Below, piece by piece: positions 54,470 through 63,156 of a DNA stretch of 64,000 nt (its first letter is position 1; each line of letters begins with the position of its first letter). The stretch spans positions 1 to 64,000 of the forward strand of contig JAFGDQ010000114.1 of assembly GCA_016932015.1 (NCBI GenBank), in the 5' to 3' direction. Source of the DNA: Spirochaetota bacterium. GTDB taxonomy: Bacteria; Spirochaetota; UBA4802; JAFGDQ01. A program made the position numbers and the translations under genes. The notes under the pieces are model-generated. The model saw only the letters and a list, made by a program, of their open reading frames with translations. It was not told the origin of the DNA and did not search any database.

Positions 54470-55288
54470 TTATACAAGAATCAAAAATCTGCCGCAGTAA
54501 TTACATACCGAGATTCCCTTTCCTTCCCTGATTTCCTTTAAATGTACTGAAGGAATTTCCATATGGCATCCCGAGCAGCTGCATTTTTCCAGGATGGAAA
54601 AAGGGCTCTGGCATTTCTTTCTCATTCTTTCATAATAGGTTAAAGACCTGTTGTCAATAAGAGTCTTCAGCCTTTCTATCTTCCTGACTATTGAGTCCGT
54701 TGTGTCGCCTTCATCAAAAAGCTGATAAAGTCTGTCCAGCTGTATCAGCAGATCCAGGTCAGATGAGGGGACTCCGGAAAGATTTTCACTGCTTATGTCA
54801 GCTTTCTCGCTAATGTTGCTTATATTATCAAAATAATTTTTAAATTCAGACTTTAGAATAGAGTATATCTCAGAAGTTTTTCCCGCGGCATTCAGCTCTT
54901 TTACTCTTGCCTTATCCGTAAAAATCCTGGAAATCATACCTATAAGATAAAGATACTGTGTGCTCAGTTTTGTGGGAAAGATATTGAGTAAAACATAGTT
55001 AACCGGCACTCCGTCAAAAGACTGATAATCAATTCCCCCCCTCGAAATGCCTAGGATTGATACAAATTCAGGGACGGTCTCTGTTCTTGTGTGTGGGATG
55101 GCAACGCCTTTGCCTATGCCGGTATTTTCGAGTGATTCTCTGTGAATGATTTGAGTGTAGTATCTGCTGCTGTTGTCTATTTCTCCGAATTCTTCCAGTT
55201 TATTAAGCAATTCACGTAAAACAAGCGGCTTCTCGGTATTTTCCAGAAATATAATGTGTTTTTTGTCAAAAAAAGATTCTAGCTCCAT
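54470..55288 (-). CDS. PTS EIIA (PtsN-like) domain fused to C-terminal zinc ribbon
   Basis: A 272-aa protein. Residues 1-150 are a fructose/nitrogen-type EIIA domain with the phospho-acceptor His66 in KGVAIPHTRTE. A helical linker (about 175-235) leads to a zinc ribbon with CSGC and CNYC pairs, resembling the CdsZ/zf-RING_7 C4 type. A ribbon and coiled linker on an EIIA is not a standard PtsN layout. It is more likely regulatory than a sugar-transport subunit, since no EIIB/EIIC gene is adjacent. It lies between the transglycosylase and tRNA-Pro. Confidence 0.82.
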   Translation of the reverse strand: MELESFFDKKHIIFLENTEKPLVLRELLNKLEEFGEIDNSSRYYTQIIHRESLENTGIGKGVAIPHTRTETVPEFVSILGISRGGIDYQSFDGVPVNYVLLNIFPTKLSTQYLYLIGMISRIFTDKARVKELNAAGKTSEIYSILKSEFKNYFDNISNISEKADISSENLSGVPSSDLDLLIQLDRLYQLFDEGDTTDSIVRKIERLKTLIDNRSLTYYERMRKKCQSPFSILEKCSCSGCHMEIPSVHLKEIREGKGISVCNYCGRFLILV

Positions 55289-55366
55289 TGCGTTTTTCTT
55301 TTATTTTTAAATTTAAATTTACAATAATTATATAAATTAAAAGGCTTATATATATTCAATTTAATT

Positions 55367-55440
55367 CGGGGCGAGAGGATTTGAACCTCCGACCCCATGA
55401 CCCCCAGTCATGTGCGCTAACCGGACTGCGCTACGCCCCG
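55367..55440 (-). tRNA. tRNA-Pro(GGG)
   Basis: A 74-nt cloverleaf on the minus strand. The acceptor stem CGGGGCG pairs with CGCCCCG, the D-arm is GCGC...GCGC, the anticodon stem is CATGA/TCATG with loop CTGGGGG (anticodon GGG), and the T-arm has a TTCAAAT loop. CCA is not encoded. The first base C is typical of tRNA-Pro. Confidence 0.95.
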
Positions 55441-55659
55441 ATATATTTCAATACAAATTTAATAAAGGCCATATTCCGTGTAAAGCAGATTATTTTTGCA
55501 TTTTATAAAATATATAATACGAATTTTGCTGATGAATTTAAGACCTTACGTTATACGATTCTTATTGACAAGTGATTATTTTCAGTTCAAATTATATGTG
55601 CTGGTGTTCTTTAATTTTCGAATAGCCGGATCATTAATCTATCCTTTACAGAAGTGATT

Positions 55660-56493
55660 ATGGAATCTGCTGAATGTAATATCATAATCAGATTTTATGA
55701 AGAGTTAAACGACTTTCTCCCGGAATATCTGCGTAAAAAAGATTTCAATTATTCGTTCAATTCCGGAAGATCAGTCAAAGATTTAATTAAAGCAATCGGG
55801 GTACCGCATGTGGAAGTGGACCTGATTCTTGCGAACAGGGCTCCTGTTGACTTTTCATATATTGTACAGGACATGGACAGAATCAGTGTATACCCGGTAT
55901 TCGAATCTTTATCAATAAGAGGAATCTCACCTCTCAGAGAAAGACCTTTAAGGAATCTGAATTTTGTTCTCGATGTCCATCTTACAAAACTCGCAAAACG
56001 TATGAGACTGCTCGGTTTTGATGTTGATTACAAAAAAGAAAAAGATGACGCTGAACTTGCTTATATTTCCGAAACTGAAGGCAGAATTCTGTTAACAAGA
56101 GATGTCCAGTTGCTGAAAAGAAAAAATATCAGCAGAGGTTTATTCATCAGAAACACAAATCCGGAAAAACAGATTACTGAAGTAATGGAAAAGCTCGATC
56201 TGTGGAAGGAATGCAGGCCGTTTCACAGATGCATAAACTGCAACGGAACGGTAAATAAGTTATCTTATGAAGATAAAAAACAATTTATCTGCAGCAGGGT
56301 GCCGGAAGGCGTACTCGAATGGTGCAGAGAATATTTTATTTGCGGATCGTGCGGCAGAATATACTGGAAAGGAAGCCATTATGAAAAACTCCAAAAAATA
56401 ATCAGCAGAATACCTGACTATTCAGAAAAAACAACTGATTCTACACTACAAGACACCATGCATCCTGCAGAACGTTTTTTCCTTTTGAATTAA
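55660..56493 (+). CDS. Mut7-C RNase domain protein with ubiquitin-like N-terminus
   Basis: A protein of about 277 aa (ATG at 55660; a GTG at 55654 is possible). The N-terminal 80 residues resemble the ThiS/MoaD-like Ub-Mut7C domain (IIRFYEELNDFLP, VDLILANRAPVDFSYIVQDMDRISVYPVFE). A Mut7-C RNase (PIN-like) domain follows: FVLDVHLTKLAKRMRLLGFD, DDAELA, LLTRDVQLL, then a zinc module with CINC and CGSC. The family is predicted to cleave RNA; a substrate is not established. Its 3' end overlaps the convergent MaoC-type gene by 53 nt. Confidence 0.88.
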   Translation: MESAECNIIIRFYEELNDFLPEYLRKKDFNYSFNSGRSVKDLIKAIGVPHVEVDLILANRAPVDFSYIVQDMDRISVYPVFESLSIRGISPLRERPLRNLNFVLDVHLTKLAKRMRLLGFDVDYKKEKDDAELAYISETEGRILLTRDVQLLKRKNISRGLFIRNTNPEKQITEVMEKLDLWKECRPFHRCINCNGTVNKLSYEDKKQFICSRVPEGVLEWCREYFICGSCGRIYWKGSHYEKLQKIISRIPDYSEKTTDSTLQDTMHPAERFFLLN

Positions 56494-57295
56494 GCGCCGC
56501 AATATCAAAACGCAGGCCGTTATCCTCCCTGCCGGATTCATGAAGTCTGAATATAATTGTTTCCCCGGGTTCAACAGGCCGGGCGAATTTAACTGCAAGT
56601 TTTCTGACTCTCCCGGGATCACGTTCCTGCCCCGCTAGATTATCAACACAAACTTTGTGTGCAAATGCCATTGTACATAATCCCTGAAGTATGATGCCGT
56701 CCAGGCCTGCTTCCTGTGCAGCCTGATCACTCAGATGAATCGGATTGGTGTCGCCTGAAGCTTCAGCGTAAATCCAGGTCTGGCCTTTCTTCACTTTCAT
56801 TTCCTGCGTATAAAGCGGCTCTCCGGTTATCCTTTTAGGCCGGTCCGGATTCTGTCCATCCGGTGACGCTGCGCTTCTGTCAAGGAATGACCACACAGCT
56901 TTTGCAACTGCTTCATCATCCTGATTTCTTGATTCGACCTCGCATCTGAGTATTCCGCCCGACTTCCCCGGCTCAATAGATCCGATTTTTGCCCGGCTAA
57001 CTATTCTGTCTCCCGCTTTTACAGGATTCAGCCATTCAAACTCCTGCGCATAATGAAGCATTGCGCCGAAGTTCAATCCCACTTCTAAATCATTTAAAAC
57101 ATCAACAACACTTTCACCCATATAACGCACAGCAAACATTGGCGGAGACACAGCAAATTCGTTCTTTCTTTTATCAAAATAAAAATCATTATCCTCATTG
57201 TATGCAAGGGCATAATACATGCTGTCATGGTCTGTGATTTCAAATGGAGCACATGGAGAATATGTTTTACCTGCAGCTTTGACGTTTAAAGACAT
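56441..57295 (-). CDS. MaoC-type double hot-dog hydratase/dehydratase
   Basis: A 284-aa protein made of two hot-dog folds: an N-terminal FAS1-dehydratase-like half (FAVRYMGESVV, PVKAGDRIVSRAKIGSIEP) and a C-terminal MaoC half with the hydratase motif ASGDTNPIHLSDQAA (Asp and His catalytic), then GIILQGLCTMAFAHK. Such proteins hydrate enoyl-CoA or dehydrate 3-hydroxyacyl thioesters. The substrate is unknown. By eye the gene is richer in G+C than its neighbours. It starts 13 nt after the CsgG-like/barrel gene. Confidence 0.88.
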   Translation of the reverse strand: MSLNVKAAGKTYSPCAPFEITDHDSMYYALAYNEDNDFYFDKRKNEFAVSPPMFAVRYMGESVVDVLNDLEVGLNFGAMLHYAQEFEWLNPVKAGDRIVSRAKIGSIEPGKSGGILRCEVESRNQDDEAVAKAVWSFLDRSAASPDGQNPDRPKRITGEPLYTQEMKVKKGQTWIYAEASGDTNPIHLSDQAAQEAGLDGIILQGLCTMAFAHKVCVDNLAGQERDPGRVRKLAVKFARPVEPGETIIFRLHESGREDNGLRFDIAALNSKGKNVLQDAWCLVV

Positions 57296-57308
57296 AAGCC
57301 CTCAAAGA

Positions 57309-58466
57309 TTATATTCTATAACCTAATCCGAAATAAACTGAAAAAAAGCTGATACTGTCTGAAGGATACTGTATGTAATAATACGAAACACCTGATTCTA
57401 CTTTTAAATTACTGAAGATAAAATTGACTGAAAATGCAGCATTATAATAAAAGTCATTGTCTGTCTTTGAATATCCCGGGATTATCTCGGTTCCTGTTTC
57501 ATAATCATATTCACCCTCATAGAGATATTCAATTTCAGAAAAACCTCCGCCTCCTGAAACAATAAGATTAAACATATCATTTATCCTGAACAGGTAGAAA
57601 ATATTTAGTCCATAACCTGTAAAATCCAGATACTCAGAGCTGTGATAAAAATAATCCTCATTTCTTGTTGAAAAATAGTCATACTTGGCAGTAAATCCGA
57701 GATTCCTGATAAAGGAAGTATCCTTCAGAAAACTTGCATCACCGAGGCAATATGAAAGATAAAATGTCAGAATCTCGGTGTCAGTAAAATCCTCAGTCCA
57801 GCTGTCCATGAAATGCATTTTCCCGTAATTAACACCGAATGTCATACCGTTAAAAAAATCATACAATCCCAGAAACGGAGAGGTATTAGCCCGCTTTTCC
57901 GCTTCTTTTCTTTTTCTTTCCTCTTCTCTGAGCTCTTCCCTTATCTCTCTGGCTTTAAGCAGTTCTTCTTTGATGTCATCAGTAACTTCTTCAACCATTT
58001 CAAGTATAATAGCGCTGATTTTATTTTCAGTCTCATCTACATAAATAATTTCCTGCCTTTCAATATCAAGTATCTGGCTGTAAACTATGAGATTGTTTTC
58101 CTCAATATTATAATAACCTGCTATTACATAATCAGCTTTGTACTCTCTTCCCCTGCGGCTTACTCCATTAATAAATTTAGCGCGTTCTTCTGCTGAAGAA
58201 TTTTTATCAAGATAATCGATCTTATCAGGAATATTTATGATTTCATAATTCCCGATATTTTTCAGATCAGCACCTACAGACTTGGGTATTATATAAGATA
58301 AATACCTGTATTTATCGTTCGTGCTTTTATCCTGATAATTAAAAAAGCAGACTTTTTCCTTTTGAGGAATGCCGGCTTTTTCTGCAGCATCCGCATTTTT
58401 GTCCTGTGCGTAAACTGTATTTAAACACAAAATAATTATGATTATAAGAAAGATTTTATTTTTCAT
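57309..58466 (-). CDS. Outer-membrane protein with CsgG/TolB-N-like periplasmic domain
   Basis: A 385-aa protein with a signal peptide (1-20). The first domain (about 30-155) resembles the CsgG/TolB N-terminal fold (KVCFFNYQDKS, LSYIIPKSVGADL, ADYVIAGYYNIEENNLIVYSQILD). A charged coiled coil (about 165-195) is followed by a membrane barrel of about 185 residues in which aromatic strands alternate, ending SVYFGLGYRI. It would be an outer-membrane protein with a periplasmic sensing or assembly domain. No named family was found. It is upstream of the MaoC-type gene. Confidence 0.65.
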   Translation of the reverse strand: MKNKIFLIIIIILCLNTVYAQDKNADAAEKAGIPQKEKVCFFNYQDKSTNDKYRYLSYIIPKSVGADLKNIGNYEIINIPDKIDYLDKNSSAEERAKFINGVSRRGREYKADYVIAGYYNIEENNLIVYSQILDIERQEIIYVDETENKISAIILEMVEEVTDDIKEELLKAREIREELREEERKRKEAEKRANTSPFLGLYDFFNGMTFGVNYGKMHFMDSWTEDFTDTEILTFYLSYCLGDASFLKDTSFIRNLGFTAKYDYFSTRNEDYFYHSSEYLDFTGYGLNIFYLFRINDMFNLIVSGGGGFSEIEYLYEGEYDYETGTEIIPGYSKTDNDFYYNAAFSVNFIFSNLKVESGVSYYYIQYPSDSISFFSVYFGLGYRI

Positions 58467-58507
58467 TATGATTATTTTAAATAAGCATATCTGTGATAAT
58501 CAGGTTT

Positions 58508-59704
58508 TCAGGTAGTGTACTCAGCATTTATTTTAACATAGTCATACGAAATATCGCATGTATAAAACTTTGCTTTCCCGTTACCAATTCCTATATCTAT
58601 AAGAACACTAAACTCTCTTTCCGACATAGCCTGCTTTAGTTTCTTAGCGTCGGACGCGACCGGGACTCCTTTCTCAAGCAATGGAATATTCTCAATATAT
58701 ATCGACAAGTTCTCTTCATTTACTGATGCTCCTGAATATCCTGCTGCGCAGGCGATTCTTCCCCAGTTGGGGTCTGTGCCGAAAAAAGCTGTCTTCACAA
58801 GCAGCGATTCAGACACTGATCTTGCAATCATTACAGCTTCGATATCGTCTTTAGCACCTGTAACATTAATTATTACAAATTTTGTTGCACCTTCGCCGTC
58901 CATTACAAGCATGCGTGCAAGCTCCGTTAAAATATATTCGAGAGCGTTCTCAAACTCTTTAATATCATCTTCCTTCTGTATATAACGTTCAGAGACCGGA
59001 GAAAAAAGCAGTACCGTATCATTTGTCGACATGTCTCCGTCTATTGTTATGGCATTATAAGTTATATTTATACATTTCTTAAGCAGAAGATCAAGGGTTT
59101 TCTTATCAACAGGGCAGTCTGTGATTAAAAAAGACAGGAGAGTTGCCATATTCGGAGCAATCATCCCGGATCCTTTGGCAGTGCCGGCAAGTCTGAATTT
59201 TCCAAGTGATGTGGAAAATTCGCACGCAATACTTTTTGGATAAGTATCAGTCGTCATAATAGCCTTTGGAATAACAGAGCCGTTCTCCCTGGAAAGCGAA
59301 CCTGTTAAATCCGGCACAGCTTTAAGCATTTTATCCACAGGCAGCTGATGACCGATTACTCCAGTTGATGCCATGAGGACAGAATCCTTCTCAGACTTTA
59401 ATTCTTTTGCGACTGCTTCTGTAAGGAGCAATGTATTATTATATCCCTGTTCTCCTGTGCTGGCATTTGCGTTTGTAGCGTTTATAAGGATTGCGCGAAT
59501 CGAGTTTCCGATTCTTTCCCTGCATAGGCGGACTGGGGCTGCAAATATTTTATTTGTTGTAAATAAACCTGCGGCATTGCAGGGAACATCGGTAACTATT
59601 ATGCAAAAGTCAAGCCGGTCTTTGTACCGGATGCCGCATTCCATAGCTGAAAATCTGTAACCCGGTACCTGATCAAGTCCACCATCGATTTTGTTCAAAT
59701 TCAT
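58508..59704 (-). CDS. argJ: Bifunctional ornithine acetyltransferase/N-acetylglutamate synthase
   Basis: A 398-aa ArgJ of the arginine pathway; it transfers acetyl from N-acetylornithine to glutamate. Signature pieces: TNKIFAAPV, INATNANASTG, ASTGVIGHQLP, the self-cleavage site GMIAPNMATLL with nucleophile Thr188, TIDGDMSTND, and DPNWGRIACAAGYSG. Self-processing would give alpha (1-187) and beta chains. Its presence implies arginine prototrophy by the linear-cyclic route. No other arg gene is adjacent; it is 42 nt upstream of the CsgG-like/barrel gene. Confidence 0.96.
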   Translation of the reverse strand: MNLNKIDGGLDQVPGYRFSAMECGIRYKDRLDFCIIVTDVPCNAAGLFTTNKIFAAPVRLCRERIGNSIRAILINATNANASTGEQGYNNTLLLTEAVAKELKSEKDSVLMASTGVIGHQLPVDKMLKAVPDLTGSLSRENGSVIPKAIMTTDTYPKSIACEFSTSLGKFRLAGTAKGSGMIAPNMATLLSFLITDCPVDKKTLDLLLKKCINITYNAITIDGDMSTNDTVLLFSPVSERYIQKEDDIKEFENALEYILTELARMLVMDGEGATKFVIINVTGAKDDIEAVMIARSVSESLLVKTAFFGTDPNWGRIACAAGYSGASVNEENLSIYIENIPLLEKGVPVASDAKKLKQAMSEREFSVLIDIGIGNGKAKFYTCDISYDYVKINAEYTT

Positions 59705-59753
59705 TCTCCGAAAAAATAATATAGAAAAAATTAATGATTTTCTCGCTCTTTAA

Positions 59754-59862
59754 CCTCACCCCCCGGCCCCCTCTCCTACAAGGAGAGGGGGAGAGCGCGC
59801 CATATATAACGTATGGCGATTCCCCCTTCTCCCTATGGGAGAAGGGGGTCAGGGGGATGAGG
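59754..59862. repeat. BIME/MITE-like pair of inverted G+C-rich hairpins
   Basis: Three nested or adjacent hairpins: an 11-bp stem CCCCCTCTCCT (59767-59777 with 59781-59791), a central 7-bp CGCCATA/TATGGCG (59798-59804 with 59812-59818), and a 12-bp stem CCCCCTTCTCCC (59822-59833 with 59837-59848). The outer flanks CCTCACCC and GGGATGAGG are also related in inverted order. So two diverged copies of one element face each other. It is much richer in G+C than the surroundings. Resemblance to REP/BIME repeats is by structure only. It may also act as a terminator for the GMC gene. Confidence 0.7.
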
Positions 59863-59923
59863 GCATAAAATGCATAATAACGGTTAGCAATTTTCCAAAT
59901 TAAAATTTATGAAATAAAAATAT

Positions 59924-61477
59924 TCACACTAACTGAGCGGATGCTTTAAGAGATAGAGCTGCTATTGTAAGGCTTGGATTAACAGATCCGCCGCTTGGCA
60001 TTACACTGGCATCCATGACATAAAGATTATCCATTCCCCATACCTTGCATTCAGGATCTACTACGGAATTATTTTTGTCAACGCCCATTTTACAGGTTCC
60101 CATTGCGTGAGAGTATGTATTGAATGCCATTGAAAATACAGGCAAACCGCCTGCTTTAAGTATAATCCTGCGCGCTTTTTTATACAAGGCTTTTCTTGCT
60201 TTAAGATCACGGTCAAGGTAGCGATGATACACCATAAGGCCAGGCATACCGAATTTGTCTCTCTTCGCATTATTTATAAAGACCCTGTTATTATACTGCG
60301 GAATATCCTCTGCCATACATTGAAGATTGATAAAATAATCCGTAAGGAATCCTGCAATTGACTTTAAACCCGCAGGAGTATTCTGCTTAACAACTTCTTT
60401 TCCTATACTGGATACATCCTGTATCATTCCCCAGACGCCTATAGGCTGTTCTTTTGAGGGAAAGACTGCACCGTAATAGTAATCCGCAATACCGGCCTGT
60501 TTCTGAAGCTTCTTCTCAGGATTTGTTTTATAAGGGAAAAGGCCTATAACTGATCCGTTCGCATGACGGTACAAATATCTGCCGATAAGCGAATCATCTC
60601 CGCCTAATCCTGAACATAATAAAAGATAAGGACTATGAAGGGCTCCTCCTGCTACAATTATTTTCTTTCCTTTAACAGTAACAGACTGGCAGGAATCCTG
60701 ATCAATAATATCAACCGATTCCGCTTTACTGCCGTTCACATTTATTCTTAATGCCCTTGTATTATCAATAACAGTAGCGCCTTTCTTTTTCAGCTCAGAT
60801 AGAATCATTACAGAAAGATCGTTTTTTGCTTCAATCTTGCAAAGATAATGATCGCAGGTGCTGCAGGAAATGCACTTTTCCTTGCCGTACTTTCCGCTGA
60901 AATTAATGGCCATTGGCAGATAAAAAGGATGAAGCCCTAGTTTTTCCGAAGCCTGCCATATCTTTGCTGAAGGAGTTGAAAGCTTTTTCTCAGGAGCATG
61001 AAGATAATCTGTCTTGCGTGGCGGTTCGGTTATATCAGCGCCTGCTATGCCGGCTATTCCGAGCAGTTTTTCAGCTTTATCATAATACGGAGCAAGTTCC
61101 TCATATTTGTAAGGCCAGGCACTATGCTCATCGCGTACGGCAGCACCGGGAACCGGTGCCCCCAAAAAGTCCTGTTCCCGCAGCCTGAATGACACTGCCC
61201 CGTACAAAGTCGACATTCCGCCGACTGTATCGTCAGTCCACATCTCCTCTATTTGGCCGCGTTTCTGATCCACATAGAGCGGAGTTTCCCCCCTGTACAT
61301 CGGATTCTTGACGTGAAGCCGGACTTCGTCCCAGCATGAATCATCGCGGACAACCCATTTCCCGCGGTCAATAATCAGGACTTCCTTACCTGCCTGCGCA
61401 AGCGTATAAGCTGCCATAGCTCCGCCAAAGCCGCTGCCGATAATTATATACTCGTAGTTTTTCTTCTTCAGTTCCAT
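59924..61477 (-). CDS. GMC-family FAD oxidoreductase with cysteine cluster
   Basis: A 517-aa flavoprotein. The dinucleotide motif GSGFGGAMAAYTLAQAG is near the N-terminus, TVGGMSTLYGAVSFR follows, and the C-terminal HAMGTCKMG (catalytic His) and NPSLTIAALSL blocks match the GMC/choline dehydrogenase family. Between them is CISCSTCDHYLC, a cysteine group seen in some GMC relatives that could bind metal. It oxidises an alcohol; the substrate is unknown. The ATG directly abuts the stop of the YdjM-like gene, suggesting coupled translation. Confidence 0.88.
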   Translation of the reverse strand: MELKKKNYEYIIIGSGFGGAMAAYTLAQAGKEVLIIDRGKWVVRDDSCWDEVRLHVKNPMYRGETPLYVDQKRGQIEEMWTDDTVGGMSTLYGAVSFRLREQDFLGAPVPGAAVRDEHSAWPYKYEELAPYYDKAEKLLGIAGIAGADITEPPRKTDYLHAPEKKLSTPSAKIWQASEKLGLHPFYLPMAINFSGKYGKEKCISCSTCDHYLCKIEAKNDLSVMILSELKKKGATVIDNTRALRINVNGSKAESVDIIDQDSCQSVTVKGKKIIVAGGALHSPYLLLCSGLGGDDSLIGRYLYRHANGSVIGLFPYKTNPEKKLQKQAGIADYYYGAVFPSKEQPIGVWGMIQDVSSIGKEVVKQNTPAGLKSIAGFLTDYFINLQCMAEDIPQYNNRVFINNAKRDKFGMPGLMVYHRYLDRDLKARKALYKKARRIILKAGGLPVFSMAFNTYSHAMGTCKMGVDKNNSVVDPECKVWGMDNLYVMDASVMPSGGSVNPSLTIAALSLKASAQLV

Positions 61478-61975
61478 TTAAATAAAAGGCCACACAGCTT
61501 CCTGATAAGCTCTGATAAAAAGAAGCAGAAAAGCGCCTCCTTCAAGTATCCATGTCCATGCCTGAAGATAAGTACCTTTTGTACTTTCCCAGCCGAAATA
61601 TCCTGTATCTGCCCAAAGATTGAGAGTAATTCTTTTCTTTGTAAGCGGCATAAGCAAAGGCAGCCCCACACTGCTCGGCATATCCGCAAGATAATGAAGC
61701 AGTATGGCGACAAAAGCAATCCCCGCCCACGCCGGTTTCAGCAGCAGTAAAAGCAGGCCAATAACAACGGCAAACAGCAGTGAGTGCGTCCATGTACAGT
61801 GAAATGCTTTGCGCACCAGACCCATCATAATCGGAATCCCGTCAAGATTCGGCAGCCAGTGCGCGGCAAAAGCAACTGCAATGCTTTCACCTGAAAAGGC
61901 TGTCACTTCCCCTCCGCTTAACTCGGGAGCAAAGGAAGCAATTGAAAGAGCAACAGCAACATGTCCTAATTGCAT
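61478..61975 (-). CDS. YdjM/DUF457-like membrane-bound metal-dependent hydrolase
   Basis: A 165-aa membrane protein with about four hydrophobic helices. Conserved His/Asp motifs are HWLPNLDGIP, HCTWTHSLLFA and HYLADMPSSVGLPLLMPLTKK, typical of the DUF457 (YdjM) family of predicted membrane-bound hydrolases. The catalytic activity is not established for the family. It lies between a small two-helix membrane protein and the GMC oxidoreductase in what appears to be one operon. Confidence 0.82.
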   Translation of the reverse strand: MQLGHVAVALSIASFAPELSGGEVTAFSGESIAVAFAAHWLPNLDGIPIMMGLVRKAFHCTWTHSLLFAVVIGLLLLLLKPAWAGIAFVAILLHYLADMPSSVGLPLLMPLTKKRITLNLWADTGYFGWESTKGTYLQAWTWILEGGAFLLLFIRAYQEAVWPFI

Positions 61976-61978
61976 ATA

Positions 61979-62200
61979 TCAGTCCTCGTAAAAATTTATT
62001 TTCAAATATTTATTTTTTGTCTCTTTTGCTTTCGGATCAAATAAAAGAGATATTCCCAGACCCACACAATATGAAATAATATAAAGCAGAACCTTTTGTC
62101 CGGCGGAAAAAGGCCTTTCCGGAAGTTCCAGAAAATATACTACCACAATTGCAATCAGGGCCGCTATGAATACAGCTATAACTGGTGTTCTTTTCAGCAT
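61979..62200 (-). CDS. Small two-helix membrane protein
   Basis: A 73-aa protein with TM helices at about 6-25 and 37-55, a basic N-terminus and a charged C-terminal tail. It belongs to no family I recognise. It is 3 nt upstream of the YdjM-like gene in the same direction, which supports it being real. It is the first gene of the unit. Confidence 0.55.
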   Translation of the reverse strand: MLKRTPVIAVFIAALIAIVVVYFLELPERPFSAGQKVLLYIISYCVGLGISLLFDPKAKETKNKYLKINFYED

Positions 62201-62522
62201 ATAATTTTACCTGAAATTATTATAATGTCAAAAAAATCGAAAATTCAGATTGCTGAGAATCCTGTAAAACTACGAATAATACAGTTATCTGAATCTCCTG
62301 ATCTATTTTTTTGTTTCAAAACTGCAAGTCAATAAATAAATATCAGAATATTTTTCCTATTCTTTAAACCATTTCGTAAAATAATCCGAAAATAATAAGT
62401 AGTTGAACAGGAAACTTAATACCTAAGTAATCAGATTAAAAAAATCAGATTCCTGAATCAATAACACCGGCCTCCAGGGAATATTCTTTTATATAAAAGG
62501 CCGTTTAAATTGCCGGCATATC
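62201..62522. other. Divergent intergenic region
   Basis: About 320 bp between the minus-strand membrane-protein unit and the CheX-like gene. It holds a 6-bp inverted repeat CGGCCT/AGGCCG (62468-62503) close to the CheX-like gene, but no convincing promoter, RNA gene or open frame was seen. Confidence 0.35.
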
Positions 62523-62533
62523 AGGAGAAAAAA

Positions 62534-62944
62534 ATGCAGATTGTAATGAAGGATTTTGAAAAATCAGCGAAAAGAATTTTTAAACTGTTCTTTAACAGCA
62601 ATATTGAAATACAGAACAAATCTTTTGAGAACACATCACAATGGGGAGTGGACCTTCCTATTGAATTCAACGGGAAAAAGAAATTTACCCTTTATCTTGA
62701 GGAAAATACACTTAAAGGAGTAATCAAGCATCTTACCGGAAATGAAAATCTAAACAATAATCCTGCTATTTACGATATAATCGGTGAAATTGCAAAAATG
62801 ATAGCAGGAAATACTATCGGAGACATCAGCGACAGCTACACAATGCATCATCCGGTCCCTGTTACAAATATAAAAAATGCGGCAAAATCTGCGGGTTTTG
62901 ATTCCGATTTTCAGGAATTTTCCCTTTCAATTCAAAAATTATAA
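62534..62944 (+). CDS. CheX/CheC-like protein
   Basis: The start is taken at ATG 62534 (136 aa), with AGGAG 6 nt upstream; a TTG at 62510 is in frame but lacks a ribosome site. The segment YDIIGEIAKMIAGNTIGDI matches the E-x2-(N/K)M-I-x-G-N motif of the CheC/CheX/FliY phosphatase family, which removes phosphate from CheY. The second half of the duplicated motif found in CheC is absent, as in CheX. The Asn of the usual motif reads Lys here, so activity is uncertain. No chemotaxis gene is adjacent. Confidence 0.7.
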   Translation: MQIVMKDFEKSAKRIFKLFFNSNIEIQNKSFENTSQWGVDLPIEFNGKKKFTLYLEENTLKGVIKHLTGNENLNNNPAIYDIIGEIAKMIAGNTIGDISDSYTMHHPVPVTNIKNAAKSAGFDSDFQEFSLSIQKL

Positions 62945-63008
62945 AACTATACCGGATATTTCCGGATATATTCTATTAATTCATTTATAATTATCCCGGA
63001 TAAAACAT

Positions 63009-63045
63009 TTGACATTATAATATGGATATTATAATAATATCCATA
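63009..63045 (+). promoter_or_regulatory. Promoter overlapped by a 25-bp palindrome
   Basis: TTGACA lies at 63009-63014. A perfect TATAAT follows at 63030-63035 (15-nt spacing), with AATAAT at 63033 as an alternative (18-nt). A perfect 12+1+12 palindrome (63021-63045) spans the -10, a position suited to a repressor. It is about 110 nt upstream of the HEAT-repeat gene. Confidence 0.5.
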
Positions 63046-63156
63046 ATTGTATACAAATCATTGTAACATGCTTTAAATCGATTTGTATTAATACCCGCAT
63101 AGGGATTGTTACAGATTATATTCTCCTGTATTTATCATTTAATAAAGAGGTGCAAG

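Noticed and set aside
55367-55440. tRNA-Pro as an integration site
   Set aside because: No partial duplicate of the tRNA 3' end and no integrase gene were found nearby.
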